Part shown: piece by piece, positions 18,826 through 27,665 of the stretch
Layout: each line of letters opens with the position of its first letter
How positions within the stretch are numbered: position 1 is the stretch's first letter
Translations under genes and position numbers: made by a program
Source of the DNA: Novosphingobium album (ex Hu et al. 2023)
Lineage (GTDB): Bacteria > Pseudomonadota > Alphaproteobacteria > Sphingomonadales > Sphingomonadaceae
Length of the DNA: 64,000 nucleotides
Direction of reading: 5' to 3'
Assembly (NCBI RefSeq): GCF_022832385.1
Contig: NZ_JALHLE010000028.1
Coordinates: 53,140 to 117,139 of the forward strand
The notes under the pieces: generated by a model
What the model saw: the letters and a program-made list of their open reading frames with translations, nothing else
Databases searched by the model: none
What the model was told of the DNA's origin: nothing

Positions 18826-21333
18826 CTATTGGACGTAGAGCCTGAGCCGCTCGACTTCGCGCTCGGGCGCCGGCGTGAAAACATCAAGGGCCCACGCGCC
18901 GACATTTTCGCGCAGCAAAGGCCCAATGTATTCGTGCAGCGGAACGTAGGCGGTGAAGTCTTCAGGAATCCACGCGGTGAAGGCATGATCAACCCGGCGA
19001 GCGTGCTCATGTCCTCGGAAGAACTCCAGCAAGCGGCGTTCGAGACGCGGCGGCAGATCGTAAGCCTTGAGTACGGCCGCATCCGCAGCAACGAGCAGAC
19101 CGTTCAGCCAGGCGTCGGCGTTGGCAGGCTTGAGCGCGGCATTGCGGATCGACTGGTGGGCCGATCGATAACGACGCTGTGCTTCGAGAATGGAGCCCAG
19201 TCGGTCCACATTCGGAATAGGCAGGCGTTTCAGCAGCTCGTTAGTGAAGTGCTGGTTGGATGCGTGCTCGGTGAGGAACGCGTTCGTCAGCGGTCCATTG
19301 AGGATAGCTTCAAATGCTTCGGTCGGCACCTTCACGTCCGTGGACCAGATACCGAAGAAACCTTGCGAGGCGACAAGACCGGTCTCGTCGAATGCAGCAG
19401 CCATTCGCCACGGACCGCGCGAGAGCCGGGCGACATTGGTCAGGACTTTGGGTCTGTCCCAAGGCCGCGACGGCGGACCTGGGAACATAGCGGCTGCCGG
19501 ATCCATGTTGAGATAGACAGTGTTGCGCAGCACGAACTGACACAGGGAGTCGGCCGGCCGTGCAACACCTGGCACGAAGCCGTCACGTGGCTCGGACGAC
19601 ACCCCCTCATCCTGTTGCCACCATTTGATGCCGCGATACACATCTGCGACCGATCCCAGCTTCGGGTATCGGCGCAGATAATCCCAGACCTCGTCGAGTT
19701 GGCCGATCCACAGGTCGCCCTTGGTCACTGCTCTGGTGAGCCGGCGCTCGGCAGTCACCTTGCCGGTCTCAAGAAACGCCATCCGATCCCGGTCCTCGAC
19801 AACAGTCGAGACAAGCGCTGTCGTGTTAGCTTCGTCGACTCCACGAAGGTCGCTTGCAACAAGGACTGCCGCTTCGAGCCCCGCGCGCTGGAACACTCGA
19901 TCAGGCAACGAAGTCAGCTCGACGCGGCGATAGAGCCCGGCGATCTTCTGGCGCAATTCGGCATATTGCTTCTGCCGCAGGAACCCCTGCGGCAGTACAA
20001 ATCCGATCGCGGCAGGCTTGGCGGCGAGGACCGCGTGCAACACCGCCATGGGTTTTGAAAAGGACGCTGCGGCCGCCGCTGCGGGATAGGCAAGCCGCTC
20101 ACCGGCGTCGAACTCTTCCCATGGCGGATTGCACAGGACGATCCGCTTATCCTTGACGGATTGGGCAAGCGCATCATCGACGAACAGGTCGCGCGGCTCG
20201 ATCTTCCAGCCATTCGCGTTTGGATAGTCGGCTAGGATCAGCGAGAGCGTTGCGACCTCACAGGCGAAACTGTCGAGTTCTGCACCGCTGATCCGCTCGA
20301 CGAGAAAGGCGTGGCGCTCCTCTTGCGTCAGCGTGTCCGGCAGGAGATCGCGCAGATGGCGAAGCGCTGCGACGAGGAACATGCCCGCGCCCGCGAAAGG
20401 CTCGTAGATCGTGATATCTTCCGGCTCGAAGCGGCTGAGATCGACCTGTCCAACGACATATTCCGCAACTTGGCGCGGCGTGCTGTGCGTGCCGAAGCGC
20501 TTGCGGGTATCGGCAGTCACCAACGTGTTCTCGTACACGAAGGCCAGACTGTCCGACGAGATGTTCCGGAAATTGATTGCGCCGCGAAGCGCTGTCCAGG
20601 CAGACGCGACGGCTGCGTGCGGAAGCACGTCGACCGCAGGTCGCGGCATCTGATCGAGGTGATAGTAGCTCTCGATACCGGCAAGCACCTGGTCCACCGA
20701 TGCCACGGACCAGGTCGCCGCGTCGGGATGGCGGCGATCAATCAGAATCTTGGCTGCGAGCAACCTGAACGTCGTGCGAAATGCTGCTTCCTCGCCCTGG
20801 CGATCATCCACTCCAGCTAGGAGCTTTCCAATCACCTCACCAAGCAGCCGATCGAGCTTCGCTTCGATTTCGTGCTCGATCGCCGGCATCAGCCCGAGAT
20901 CGACGAATTCGAGCTGATAGGCGGTCTGAGTCTGGCCGAGCGACTTGGCTCGGTGCAACGCGTGGGGGTTCCAATTGTCCGCATGACGCCGGAACAAGGC
21001 CTCGAGTTGGTCAAGCGGCACGCGCTCGGTGAGGCGGGGCGCACCTTCAGCGCCGACTCGCCACACGCCGACATCGTCCTGGCCGATCGAGAACAGGATC
21101 GGGGCGCCAAGCGCCCGCCGCCGCTCGACCAGGTTCGCATCGTGCGGGCCGGTAATGACGCCGAAGGCGGCGGAACGATAGGACTCCGGAACCTGCGTGA
21201 ACGCTGCGAGCGCCACGCTCTGGTCGCCGCCGGCGTCAGACAAGACATCGGCAAAGCTATAGTCGTGGATCAGCGATTCCGGCCGATAGCCGATCGCACG
21301 TAGACCAGCTTCGATCTGGGCAAGCGCACTCAC
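18826..21333 (-). CDS. Large N6-adenine DNA methyltransferase (Eco57I/type IIG-like)
   Basis: An 835-residue amino-methyltransferase. SAM motif YEPFAGAGMF lies near residues 308-317 and the catalytic CNPPWEEF near 402-409 (NPPW form). A target-recognition-like C-terminal half contains GIKWWQQDEG. The first 200 residues form a separate domain with no nuclease signature I can confirm, so restriction activity, if any, may come from the downstream PIN protein. The start overlaps the upstream HTH gene by four bases and the stop is three bases before the PIN gene, so the three form one operon. It differs from PglX and from classical HsdM in length and in its neighbours. Confidence 0.8.
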   Translation of the reverse strand: MSALAQIEAGLRAIGYRPESLIHDYSFADVLSDAGGDQSVALAAFTQVPESYRSAAFGVITGPHDANLVERRRALGAPILFSIGQDDVGVWRVGAEGAPRLTERVPLDQLEALFRRHADNWNPHALHRAKSLGQTQTAYQLEFVDLGLMPAIEHEIEAKLDRLLGEVIGKLLAGVDDRQGEEAAFRTTFRLLAAKILIDRRHPDAATWSVASVDQVLAGIESYYHLDQMPRPAVDVLPHAAVASAWTALRGAINFRNISSDSLAFVYENTLVTADTRKRFGTHSTPRQVAEYVVGQVDLSRFEPEDITIYEPFAGAGMFLVAALRHLRDLLPDTLTQEERHAFLVERISGAELDSFACEVATLSLILADYPNANGWKIEPRDLFVDDALAQSVKDKRIVLCNPPWEEFDAGERLAYPAAAAAASFSKPMAVLHAVLAAKPAAIGFVLPQGFLRQKQYAELRQKIAGLYRRVELTSLPDRVFQRAGLEAAVLVASDLRGVDEANTTALVSTVVEDRDRMAFLETGKVTAERRLTRAVTKGDLWIGQLDEVWDYLRRYPKLGSVADVYRGIKWWQQDEGVSSEPRDGFVPGVARPADSLCQFVLRNTVYLNMDPAAAMFPGPPSRPWDRPKVLTNVARLSRGPWRMAAAFDETGLVASQGFFGIWSTDVKVPTEAFEAILNGPLTNAFLTEHASNQHFTNELLKRLPIPNVDRLGSILEAQRRYRSAHQSIRNAALKPANADAWLNGLLVAADAAVLKAYDLPPRLERRLLEFFRGHEHARRVDHAFTAWIPEDFTAYVPLHEYIGPLLRENVGAWALDVFTPAPEREVERLRLYVQ

Positions 21334-21872
21334 GCCATCCCCCCTTCGGCCGCGCGCACGAGCGCGCCGCCTTCTACCGCAACTTGCGGCTCACTGCGGC
21401 GCAGCCCAACCGCGGGAAAGAGTGGCAATTGCGCAATCGGTTCGGCGACGCCAAAACCGTGGGACAGCGCTTCAAGGTGCGCGTTCAATGCGAGCAGGAT
21501 CACATCCTCGTCCGCAGCCGGAGCCTCGTGAGGCCCAAGCAGCGAACAGCGCTCAAGCCCAAATATGGCGAGGCGGTGCCCCCACAGCGCCGGGAAGGAC
21601 CGACCACCAAGGAGATCGCGCGCCTGCGCAAACAAATCCCGGTGCACCTGAAGTTCGACGTGAAAACGCATGCGCAGAACCACCGCAAGACGCAGTAACA
21701 GCACCGTCTGCCAGCCAAATTGGGCCTGCTGGCCTTGGCGCGAAGCCGGAACGTCAGGGCTGATGAGCCCGCGCCGCACGGTCCACTCACGCAGCTGGTC
21801 ACCCGATAGACCGGTCAGATTCAAAACATCGCGCGATCCGACGAGACGCACCCATTCCTCCAGATCGGGCAT
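21330..21872 (-). CDS. MerR-like HTH regulator heading the methyltransferase-PIN operon
   Basis: About 180 residues with an N-terminal helix-turn-helix resembling MerR-type domains (LTGLSGDQLREWTVRRGLI), followed by a helical region rich in Leu/Arg and a C-terminal tail with no known ligand motif. The open frame can start at 21899 (MIPDLDSG) or at 21872 (second MPDLEEW). The peptide repeat IPDL/MPDL reflects the two DNA palindromes here, so I prefer 21872 with the palindromes upstream or overlapping. It overlaps the methyltransferase start by four bases. It probably represses its own operon. Confidence 0.6.
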   Translation of the reverse strand: MPDLEEWVRLVGSRDVLNLTGLSGDQLREWTVRRGLISPDVPASRQGQQAQFGWQTVLLLRLAVVLRMRFHVELQVHRDLFAQARDLLGGRSFPALWGHRLAIFGLERCSLLGPHEAPAADEDVILLALNAHLEALSHGFGVAEPIAQLPLFPAVGLRRSEPQVAVEGGALVRAAEGGMA

Positions 21873-21906
21873 GATGCCCGAATCGAGATCGGGTATCATG
21901 CCCGAT
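21865..21906. promoter_or_regulatory. Tandem palindromes at the start of the HTH-methyltransferase-PIN operon, probable operator
   Basis: TCGGGCAT-G-ATGCCCGA (21865-21881) is a perfect 8-bp palindrome. A second copy, ATCGGGTAT-C-ATGCCCGAT (21888-21906), has one mismatch. Centres are 24 bases apart, about two helical turns, which suits two dimers binding the same face. They cover the candidate start codons of the HTH gene, which fits autorepression. Confidence 0.65.
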
Positions 21907-22148
21907 CTATTTGGTAAAGAGCGGACCCTGCGGCAGCCGGGGGAGCTGGCGATGCTCAGATGCGCCCATGCAGCGATTGAACGACGAACAGGCGCACCGG
22001 CACGGGTAACTCAGATGGTATGAGTCGATCGCCCCTTGCGCGAGATGCCGCGGGATAGCCGTGCGTGTCGAACCTCTGTTCGAACGCCATGACGATGTCG
22101 GCGACAACGGCGGATTGTAGCAGATCCAGTGTAGCGGATGGCGGATCG

Positions 22149-22748
22149 CTACGGTTGCATAGTTGCCTCCATGAGTTGTCCTGGAAATGGCACAGCCAAA
22201 CTGAGAGCCACCTCGATGGAAGCCGAGAGCCAACGTTGTTCATTCTCCTCGAGCAGGACTACCGGCATCGCCTTAGGATGGATAGGCGCGATCAGGCTGT
22301 TTGGCTCCGTGGTCAGACACGCGAACACAGGCCCATTATCAGCCGGTCGCCAGATCCCGGCAAAACTGAAGATCGGCCGGGACGGCACGTCAAACCAGTA
22401 CAGCGGCTTGCCCCCTGCCGGCCCCGGCCCGTATTCGCTGAAAGCGGTCACTGGAACCAGGCAGCGGTGCGCAGGATCGCTGAGCGCCGATCGCCAGAAA
22501 CTCGACGCATAATTGCGCACGTTCGTCACCGCTTTCGTAGTGCCGCCCCGCGGGCCGGTCACGTCAAGCGGAAAGCCCCAGCGCATAATATCGAGCTGCA
22601 GCGCCCGGCCGCGCCGGCGGACGACCCATGCCGGTCTCTTCGGAAAGAGCTCGCCCCCTGGCAGCGTGACGTCCGCCATAGGTAGTGCCGCCCCATAACG
22701 TTCGGCCAGTTCCTTCTCCGAGGCGGACATTCGATACCGATTGCACAT
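22149..22748 (-). CDS. SOS response-associated peptidase (SRAP/HMCES family)
   Basis: A 199-residue SRAP protein. After removal of Met1 the catalytic Cys2 is exposed (MCNRYRM), and the conserved RCLVPVTAFSEYGP with its glutamate follows, along with the FSFAGIW strand. The family protects abasic sites in single-stranded DNA by forming a covalent cross-link through Cys2. It lies nine bases after umuC in the same direction, so it belongs to the SOS-regulated umuD-umuC-SRAP operon. On a conjugative element such a protein could also protect the entering single strand. Confidence 0.92.
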   Translation of the reverse strand: MCNRYRMSASEKELAERYGAALPMADVTLPGGELFPKRPAWVVRRRGRALQLDIMRWGFPLDVTGPRGGTTKAVTNVRNYASSFWRSALSDPAHRCLVPVTAFSEYGPGPAGGKPLYWFDVPSRPIFSFAGIWRPADNGPVFACLTTEPNSLIAPIHPKAMPVVLLEENEQRWLSASIEVALSLAVPFPGQLMEATMQP

Positions 22749-22757
22749 GCAACTTCC

Positions 22758-24038
22758 TTAGCCTGCCGCAGAGACGATTGGCAGATCCTTGATGCGCGTC
22801 GTCCATGCTGGAGACTTGAGGTCTGCACGAACCTTCCAGGGGCGTTTGAAACCTTGCGTACCGGGTACGATCGTCATCCGGCCAAAACGGCCGTTGATGC
22901 TGTCGACGGCTTCCATCAGCCGTCGGCGCCGCGCCCGGTCACCCGCGTCTTCGAACAGCGTAGGCGGCCGGTCGTCCTCAGCCACGAGCTGCTCAAGCAT
23001 GATGCCCGCTTTTGTATAGGCGTACCCATCCCGGTAGCAATGTTCGACGAGGGCGCGCGCGGCGTTAATGAGCTCAAGGCTGTCCGCTGTCATTGGGTGG
23101 AGACCGGAACTGCGGTTTGCCGCGAACTGTGGACGTTCCGGCTTGAATCTGTTCGTGTGAAAAAAGACCGTGACCCTGCCTGCGACGAGCCTGTGGCTGC
23201 GCAACTTTTCGCCGGCACGCATGGCGAACTGCGCGATCGCCCCCATCAAATCTTCGCGATCGGTTATGGGCCGGCCAAACGATCGGGTCACGGCCATACC
23301 TCTGCGCGGCGGCGCTATCACTTCCACTGCATCGGCCTGAACGCCATTCAATTCCGCGACAAGGCGCTCTAGGACGACTGTTCCGAGCCCCCTCGCCTGC
23401 CGCATCGGCATATCCCGCAATTCACCGGCGGTACGTACACCAAGTTCGCCCAATTTACGGGCCGTCGATGCCCCAATCCCCCACACATCCGCGATGTCAA
23501 AACGCTCCATGACGTAGCGACGAATGCTTTCGTCGCGCAGGTCCGCGACACCATCGAAGAGGGGATTCTTTTTGGCGGCGGCGTTCGCGAGTTTGGCCAG
23601 GGTCTTGGTAGGGCCAATGCCGACACATGTCGGTATCGTCGTCCATTGGAGGATCCGGGCGCGCAGTTTCTGGCAGTGGTCGGTCAGATCGAGGTGCTCG
23701 AAACCTGATAAATCCAAGAAATTTTCGTCCACGGAGTATACTTCGATGTCCCTGGCGAACGGCTGCGTTGCGGCGAGCACGCGGCGTTGGACGTCGCCGT
23801 AGAGAGTGTAGTTGGAAGAGCGCACCAAAATGCCGTGCTCCCTGATCTTGTCAGCGATCAGGTGCAGCGGATCGCCCATCTTGATCCCGAGCGCTTTGGC
23901 TTCCGGCGACCTCGCTACCGTGCAACCGTCGTTGTTGCTTGCCACGATGGTCGGCCGGTCGCGCAGCGAAAGGTCCATGATTCGCTCGGCGCTCACATAA
24001 AAGCAATTGCAGTCGCATAGGGCGATGGGACCGCTCAT
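22758..24038 (-). CDS. umuC: Translesion DNA polymerase V catalytic subunit UmuC
   Basis: A 426-residue Y-family polymerase. The N-terminal [13 protein letters not shown] carries the first metal ligand, [12 protein letters not shown] the UmuC fingerprint, and [10 protein letters not shown] the catalytic Asp-Glu pair (SIDE motif of the family). Length and the C-terminal little-finger region agree with UmuC rather than DinB. The start overlaps the umuD stop by four bases (ATGA). The operon is preceded by a LexA box, so DNA damage, or the single-stranded DNA entering during conjugation, should induce it. Confidence 0.95.
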   Translation of the reverse strand: MSGPIALCDCNCFYVSAERIMDLSLRDRPTIVASNNDGCTVARSPEAKALGIKMGDPLHLIADKIREHGILVRSSNYTLYGDVQRRVLAATQPFARDIEVYSVDENFLDLSGFEHLDLTDHCQKLRARILQWTTIPTCVGIGPTKTLAKLANAAAKKNPLFDGVADLRDESIRRYVMERFDIADVWGIGASTARKLGELGVRTAGELRDMPMRQARGLGTVVLERLVAELNGVQADAVEVIAPPRRGMAVTRSFGRPITDREDLMGAIAQFAMRAGEKLRSHRLVAGRVTVFFHTNRFKPERPQFAANRSSGLHPMTADSLELINAARALVEHCYRDGYAYTKAGIMLEQLVAEDDRPPTLFEDAGDRARRRRLMEAVDSINGRFGRMTIVPGTQGFKRPWKVRADLKSPAWTTRIKDLPIVSAAG

Positions 24039-24457
24039 TGATATTTGCGCGCCAGACCGACGACGACGCCCCAGACCTCGACAAATTCATCGACGATCGT
24101 GTGAGGGTAGCCCTCCCCTTCCGGAACCAGCCAAAGCCGCCCATCCATTCGCTTGAGGCGTTTGAGCGTGCGATCACCATGGACGACGGCCACCACGATA
24201 TGCCCGGGCCGCGCTTGGACGGCCCGGCTAACGACGACGATGTCGCCGTCATTGATCCCCGCGCCCGCCATCGACCAGCCCTGGACCCGCATGAGGTAGG
24301 ACGCGGCAGGCTTTTCGATCAGCCAGGCGGAGAGGTCGATGGGATCGTCTTCTTCTCCTTCGGCCGGGCTTGGAAAGCCTGCAGGGATAGGATCGAGCGC
24401 GACGTGTTGCCATCGAGGCAGGCATATCCAATCGAGATCGACGAGTGCGACAGACAT
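24035..24457 (-). CDS. umuD: Polymerase V accessory protein UmuD (LexA-like autopeptidase)
   Basis: 140 residues from the ATG at 24457, which has AAAGGA nine bases upstream; a longer in-frame reading to 24637 has no support and would run over the LexA box. The UmuD hallmarks are present: self-cleavage site PA-GFPSP (between Ala26 and Gly27), catalytic Ser62 in GWSM, and Lys99 in RTLKRLK. RecA-stimulated cleavage yields UmuD', which activates UmuC. The E. coli cleavage dipeptide is Cys-Gly, here Ala-Gly as in LexA. Confidence 0.93.
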   Translation of the reverse strand: MSVALVDLDWICLPRWQHVALDPIPAGFPSPAEGEEDDPIDLSAWLIEKPAASYLMRVQGWSMAGAGINDGDIVVVSRAVQARPGHIVVAVVHGDRTLKRLKRMDGRLWLVPEGEGYPHTIVDEFVEVWGVVVGLARKYQ

Positions 24458-24498
24458 GAGGTATGATTCCTTTCGGCCGAGCGTCATAGCCCAAAGGA

Positions 24499-24513
24499 GA
24501 ACATCTTGTGAAC
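24499..24513. promoter_or_regulatory. LexA box (GTTC-N7-GTTC) of the umuDC operon
   Basis: On the minus strand the sequence reads GTTC ACAAGAT GTTC, a perfect match to the alphaproteobacterial LexA operator. It is 42 bases upstream of the umuD start and also overlaps the ribosome site and start codon of a small divergent ORF. Confidence 0.88.
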
Positions 24514-24663
24514 ATAGAGTCTGTGGAGGATGGTGCATGCGCTGGAACCGTCGACAGTTGCGCGCAGATTGTCGAGGCGTTCGCAGAGGGGGCAGACGCC
24601 GATGTCGCGGATTTGCTCTGCGAGGTCGCGAAGGCAATCCGGGACCGCGCGTTCAGCGATTAA
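24508..24663 (+). CDS. Small acidic hypothetical protein divergent from umuD
   Basis: A 51-codon ORF from GTG 24508 to TAA 24663. AAAGGAG ends eight bases before the GTG, a strong ribosome site for this genome. The product is acidic (many Asp/Glu) with three cysteines and a helical C-terminus (VADLLCEVAKAIRDRAF). I do not recognise it. Its start codon lies inside the LexA box, so LexA could block it directly, making it an SOS candidate. It overlaps the convergent WGR gene by 11 bases. Confidence 0.5.
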   Translation: MNIESVEDGACAGTVDSCAQIVEAFAEGADADVADLLCEVAKAIRDRAFSD

Positions 24664-24955
24664 TTGGACCCTGGGCACTCTGCCGGTAGGCAACGCCGAT
24701 CCGTTTGAAGGCGCTCGATCGCCGAGTGAGCAAGCGCCGAACGAAACATTCCGCAGGCCCAGCGTCCGCGAAACGGTATCGCCGGTGATGGCCAGCGGTT
24801 CCGATGCGCCCCCAGCGCACTTCGATGAGTATGTCGCCGAACAGATCGTGGCCCGCCTTGATGGAGTAGGCCCTGTGAACATTCCGGGAAGCGTCGATCG
24901 CGCTGAGCTCTATTGCAACCGGCAAGTTGAAGTGGTCTAGTTCTAGGGCTTCCAT
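24653..24955 (-). CDS. WGR-domain protein
   Basis: A 100-residue protein that is essentially one WGR domain: YSIKAGHDLFGDILIEVRWGRIG holds the Trp-Gly-Arg core. WGR domains bind DNA ends and occur in eukaryotic PARPs and in stand-alone bacterial proteins near DNA-repair genes. The start at 24955 has GGAAGA just upstream; an ATG five codons earlier is possible. It points away from the SNase-like gene and converges on the small SOS ORF. A function in DNA break recognition is inferred from the domain and the SOS context. Confidence 0.8.
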   Translation of the reverse strand: MEALELDHFNLPVAIELSAIDASRNVHRAYSIKAGHDLFGDILIEVRWGRIGTAGHHRRYRFADAGPAECFVRRLLTRRSSAFKRIGVAYRQSAQGPINR

Positions 24956-25058
24956 AGCTCTTCCGAGCATGTTTCAACGCCGTATTCCAACGAGGAATTC
25001 GAATCACCGCCAAGCGTCTGATTCACGCACTCGATTATTTCGCAGGCCGTTTGTCATT

Positions 25059-25445
25059 ATGAGTTTAGCTGCAGGGATTGTTTTCATGTGCACGCCGATC
25101 GCCGTGTATGACGGCGATGGCCCGGTAATCTGTCGCAGTGGCGAAAAGATTCGCATCGAAGGCATTGCGGCGCGCGAAATGGATGGTTCATGCCGCGCGG
25201 GTCAGCCATGTCCACGGGCCAGCGCAGAAGCGGCCCGGGATGCTCTGGTGAATATTCTGGGCGGCGCGCGTGGCCGGTGGAAAACGGGACATATTGTGGT
25301 TCGGTTTCCTGCGATGCAGTGCCTGAGTTATGGCCCGTCATACCAGCGCACCGTGGCGTCCTGCACTTTACCGGCCGGCAGGGACCTGGGCAGCGCTATG
25401 CTCGCGACCGGGACGGTTTTGCCGTGGCATCCGCGAGGGTCGTGA
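25059..25445 (+). CDS. Staphylococcal nuclease-like (SNase/thermonuclease) protein
   Basis: A 128-residue SNase-fold protein from the ATG at 25059 (the longer frame to 24927 is unsupported). CTPIAVYDGDGPV matches the family's first strands and metal-binding Asp, then IRIEGIAAREMDG contributes the catalytic Arg and Glu, and YGPSYQRTVASC the second Arg. DLGSAMLATG closes the fold. The N-terminus MSLAAGIVFMC is hydrophobic and could be a short signal or lipoprotein sequence. It may degrade DNA in the periplasm; plasmid-borne relatives are common. Confidence 0.75.
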   Translation: MSLAAGIVFMCTPIAVYDGDGPVICRSGEKIRIEGIAAREMDGSCRAGQPCPRASAEAARDALVNILGGARGRWKTGHIVVRFPAMQCLSYGPSYQRTVASCTLPAGRDLGSAMLATGTVLPWHPRGS

Positions 25446-25606
25446 CAGGGCAGCAGTTTTCCCTCGGTGAGGTATTGCATTCCAATTAAAGATCGGCGCA
25501 AGACGAAATCGGTCCCGGTACGATTCGCTGACTTAAAGCGACCGAGTATAGCAACGTCGAACCGGGATCATCCCATGATCGCGACATCAATAGACTTGCC
25601 GCGCGC

Positions 25607-26716
25607 TTACGTCGCCGTCGTTCCTTGCAGCTTGAATGGGAAATCGAAAACACCCAAAGGCATCGGATCGTCTCTGTTGATCAGATCTTCCCTGAGGATA
25701 GCCCTTGCGAGGTGGGCATTCTCGATGGTCTCTTGTGACCAGTTTTGATCAAACCAGGTCTTGGATGTGCGCGCGTTGGGCAGGATGGTTTGCTCAAGCA
25801 GCGCCCTTCTGTCCCTCAAATCGAGCCTCGACGCGAGCATTAGCCAGGCCGCATCGAACATCTTGTGCTTCTGTCCGTATTCCGATCGGGCAATAAATGT
25901 GATGGGCACGTGGTAACGCAAAAGCATAGAGTTCAGGCCCCAAGCGAATTTGGAATTCTTCGGCAGTTTTACTGCGAAAGCGGCATCGAGATTGGGCACG
26001 CGGAACGATGTTCGCGGGGCGGTTCCAGTGACGCTGACGGCTACGGATCCGGGATCCACGAGAATCCAGCGCATCGCGCTGATGAGCAGCCCTTCCTTGA
26101 CGGGAATTGCGGTAAAGCAGGGGTGATCGGGGTCGTGGGAATCGCTGCTGTACAGACGGAACGCGGCATTTACGCTTGTTCCGCACACAAATTGGAAAAC
26201 GAGGCCTTGGAGGCTTTCTTCGAAACGATCGTAAGTGAGATGCAAGCGCTCATAGATGCGCTCGATTGCGTGGAGAGACAGCGCGGAATATGCGGGCCTC
26301 GATTCAAATCGGACGCGCTTGGCAGTGACCTCCGCCGTGACGAGGCTAACGGCCAGACACGGGACCGTCTTGACAACATGAGACGTTCCTATGTCGCGAA
26401 TGCTCACGTTTTCCATGGAAAAGGCGTTGAAGCGGTGTCCTTCAGGCCTCCCAAGAGCAGAATTGGCCGCGATTTCATCGCGCCACATCGAAAAGGCATT
26501 CAGGCTTTCCAGATAGGCGGCCATGGCGCGCGCGGCAGCAGCGACGCTCATGCTCCCCGCCTTGCGCTTCTTGTAATACCTCTCGGCGATCGCCGTGACG
26601 GCTTGGTCCGGCGGCAGCGACCGTGCGGGATCCTGGCGTGTCTGGCGTTCGCGGAGAAATTCTTTCACGGCGAACTTGGGCGGCAGGAGGTTCAAATCTC
26701 GTTGTGGCGGAAGCAT
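25607..26716 (-). CDS. Hypothetical protein at the end of the conjugation operon
   Basis: A 369-residue protein I do not recognise. AAGGA precedes the ATG. The N-terminal third is basic (ERYYKKRKAGSMSVAAAARA), the middle has mixed beta-rich sequence with several Ser/Thr strands, and no membrane segment or known catalytic motif is seen. It is the last gene of the run that starts at the relaxosome genes and lies about 30 bases after the hydrolase lipoprotein gene, so it is probably cotranscribed with them. Confidence 0.6.
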   Translation of the reverse strand: MLPPQRDLNLLPPKFAVKEFLRERQTRQDPARSLPPDQAVTAIAERYYKKRKAGSMSVAAAARAMAAYLESLNAFSMWRDEIAANSALGRPEGHRFNAFSMENVSIRDIGTSHVVKTVPCLAVSLVTAEVTAKRVRFESRPAYSALSLHAIERIYERLHLTYDRFEESLQGLVFQFVCGTSVNAAFRLYSSDSHDPDHPCFTAIPVKEGLLISAMRWILVDPGSVAVSVTGTAPRTSFRVPNLDAAFAVKLPKNSKFAWGLNSMLLRYHVPITFIARSEYGQKHKMFDAAWLMLASRLDLRDRRALLEQTILPNARTSKTWFDQNWSQETIENAHLARAILREDLINRDDPMPLGVFDFPFKLQGTTAT

Positions 26717-26746
26717 TTGCCGTTTCCTTGTCCCGCTTCGTGCGCG

Positions 26747-27592
26747 TCAATGGGTGCCTACAAATTTCGCGATCGCGTGCCGGGCGTTGTCCGAGGAAAG
26801 CGCCGAACCGTGACCGCCCGGGACTTCGACGAAAGTCACTGTGCTGCCGTCTTCGCGCAACTCGCGCGCAAATTCCGAAGCCTGTTTCAGAGTCACTGTT
26901 CTGTCGGCGCGGCCGGCGAGCACGAGGATGGGAGCGTGCGCAGCGCGCGCATAGCCACGGAAATCGAAGTGCTTCAGGCTTTCGGCGACCTTGATCCGAA
27001 CAAACGGCTTGAACAGTGGCGGCAGCATATTGTCAGCTACGGCCGCGATATCGGCTGCGGTAGCTTCGAAGATGATGCCGGAAAAGCCCCCGCGCCTTGC
27101 TACGTTGGCGGCGGAGGCACCGCCGAGACTAAAGCCGTAGGCAAAGAGCGGTCCCGATTTGATCCATCCGATCGAGCGCAAAGCGTCGACGTAAGCGGGG
27201 CCAAAGGCGATGAGCGCCTGGGTCGTGTTTGGAATCGTCGTGCCGCCTCGGCCGGGATAATCAAATGCAATGATATCAGCGCTGGTGAGCTCAGCTAGTT
27301 CGCCGAGGCGCTTGCTGGTCGTGGCGATGAACGAACTGTTGCCGCCACAGTAGAGCATCACCGCGTTGTTTCCCGGCCCTGTCAGTCTGGCGACATGGAC
27401 ATCCCCCAATCGCGGAAGGGACAGGACACGCTCCTCGCGCGTGTAACCGGAAGGCATAACAGCGGAAACGGCGGCCGGTTCATCGAGCGCAGGTAAAAGC
27501 GTCGATTGATCGACGGTTGCCGAGCAACCCCCAAGTGCGCAGCCGAGGAGCGCAGGGATCGTGAGATGACCGGCGGAACGGGGTGACAGCAT
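26747..27592 (-). CDS. Alpha/beta-hydrolase lipoprotein
   Basis: 281 residues from the ATG at 27592. The N-terminus MLSPRSAGHLTIPALLGCALGGC is a lipoprotein signal with lipobox LGGC, so the mature protein should be lipid-anchored. The body is an alpha/beta hydrolase: oxyanion segment YCGGNSS, nucleophile elbow GFSLGG, acid ADRT and His in PGGHGSA. The substrate is unknown; relatives are often called DUF-type serine aminopeptidases. Its place in a conjugation operon, beside a CsgG-like protein, suggests a role at the cell envelope during mating or surface exclusion, which is inference. The frame extends upstream to 27748 but no better start is there. Confidence 0.75.
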   Translation of the reverse strand: MLSPRSAGHLTIPALLGCALGGCSATVDQSTLLPALDEPAAVSAVMPSGYTREERVLSLPRLGDVHVARLTGPGNNAVMLYCGGNSSFIATTSKRLGELAELTSADIIAFDYPGRGGTTIPNTTQALIAFGPAYVDALRSIGWIKSGPLFAYGFSLGGASAANVARRGGFSGIIFEATAADIAAVADNMLPPLFKPFVRIKVAESLKHFDFRGYARAAHAPILVLAGRADRTVTLKQASEFARELREDGSTVTFVEVPGGHGSALSSDNARHAIAKFVGTH

Positions 27593-27665
27593 TGGTAGCC
27601 TCCAATGGTAGAGACGCCTCAGGAGAAAGGACGCGTGGGTTCGGGAACGGTCTAGAGGGTGGCGC

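Noticed and set aside
18757..20058. 433-codon plus-strand frame opposite the large methyltransferase
   Set aside because: The methyltransferase frame has catalytic motifs and operon spacing; the antisense frame has neither.
22070..22085. LexA-like sequence GTTC-N8-GTTC (minus strand) upstream of the HTH-methyltransferase operon
   Set aside because: The spacer is eight bases instead of the seven used by alphaproteobacterial LexA, and it lies far from any start codon.
24458..24637. N-terminal extension of UmuD
   Set aside because: It would put the LexA box and a ribosome site inside the coding region; the ATG at 24457 gives the normal UmuD length.
25865..27298. 477-codon plus-strand frame across two minus-strand genes
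   Set aside because: It crosses two genes with signal peptide and catalytic motifs and has no recognisable protein features.
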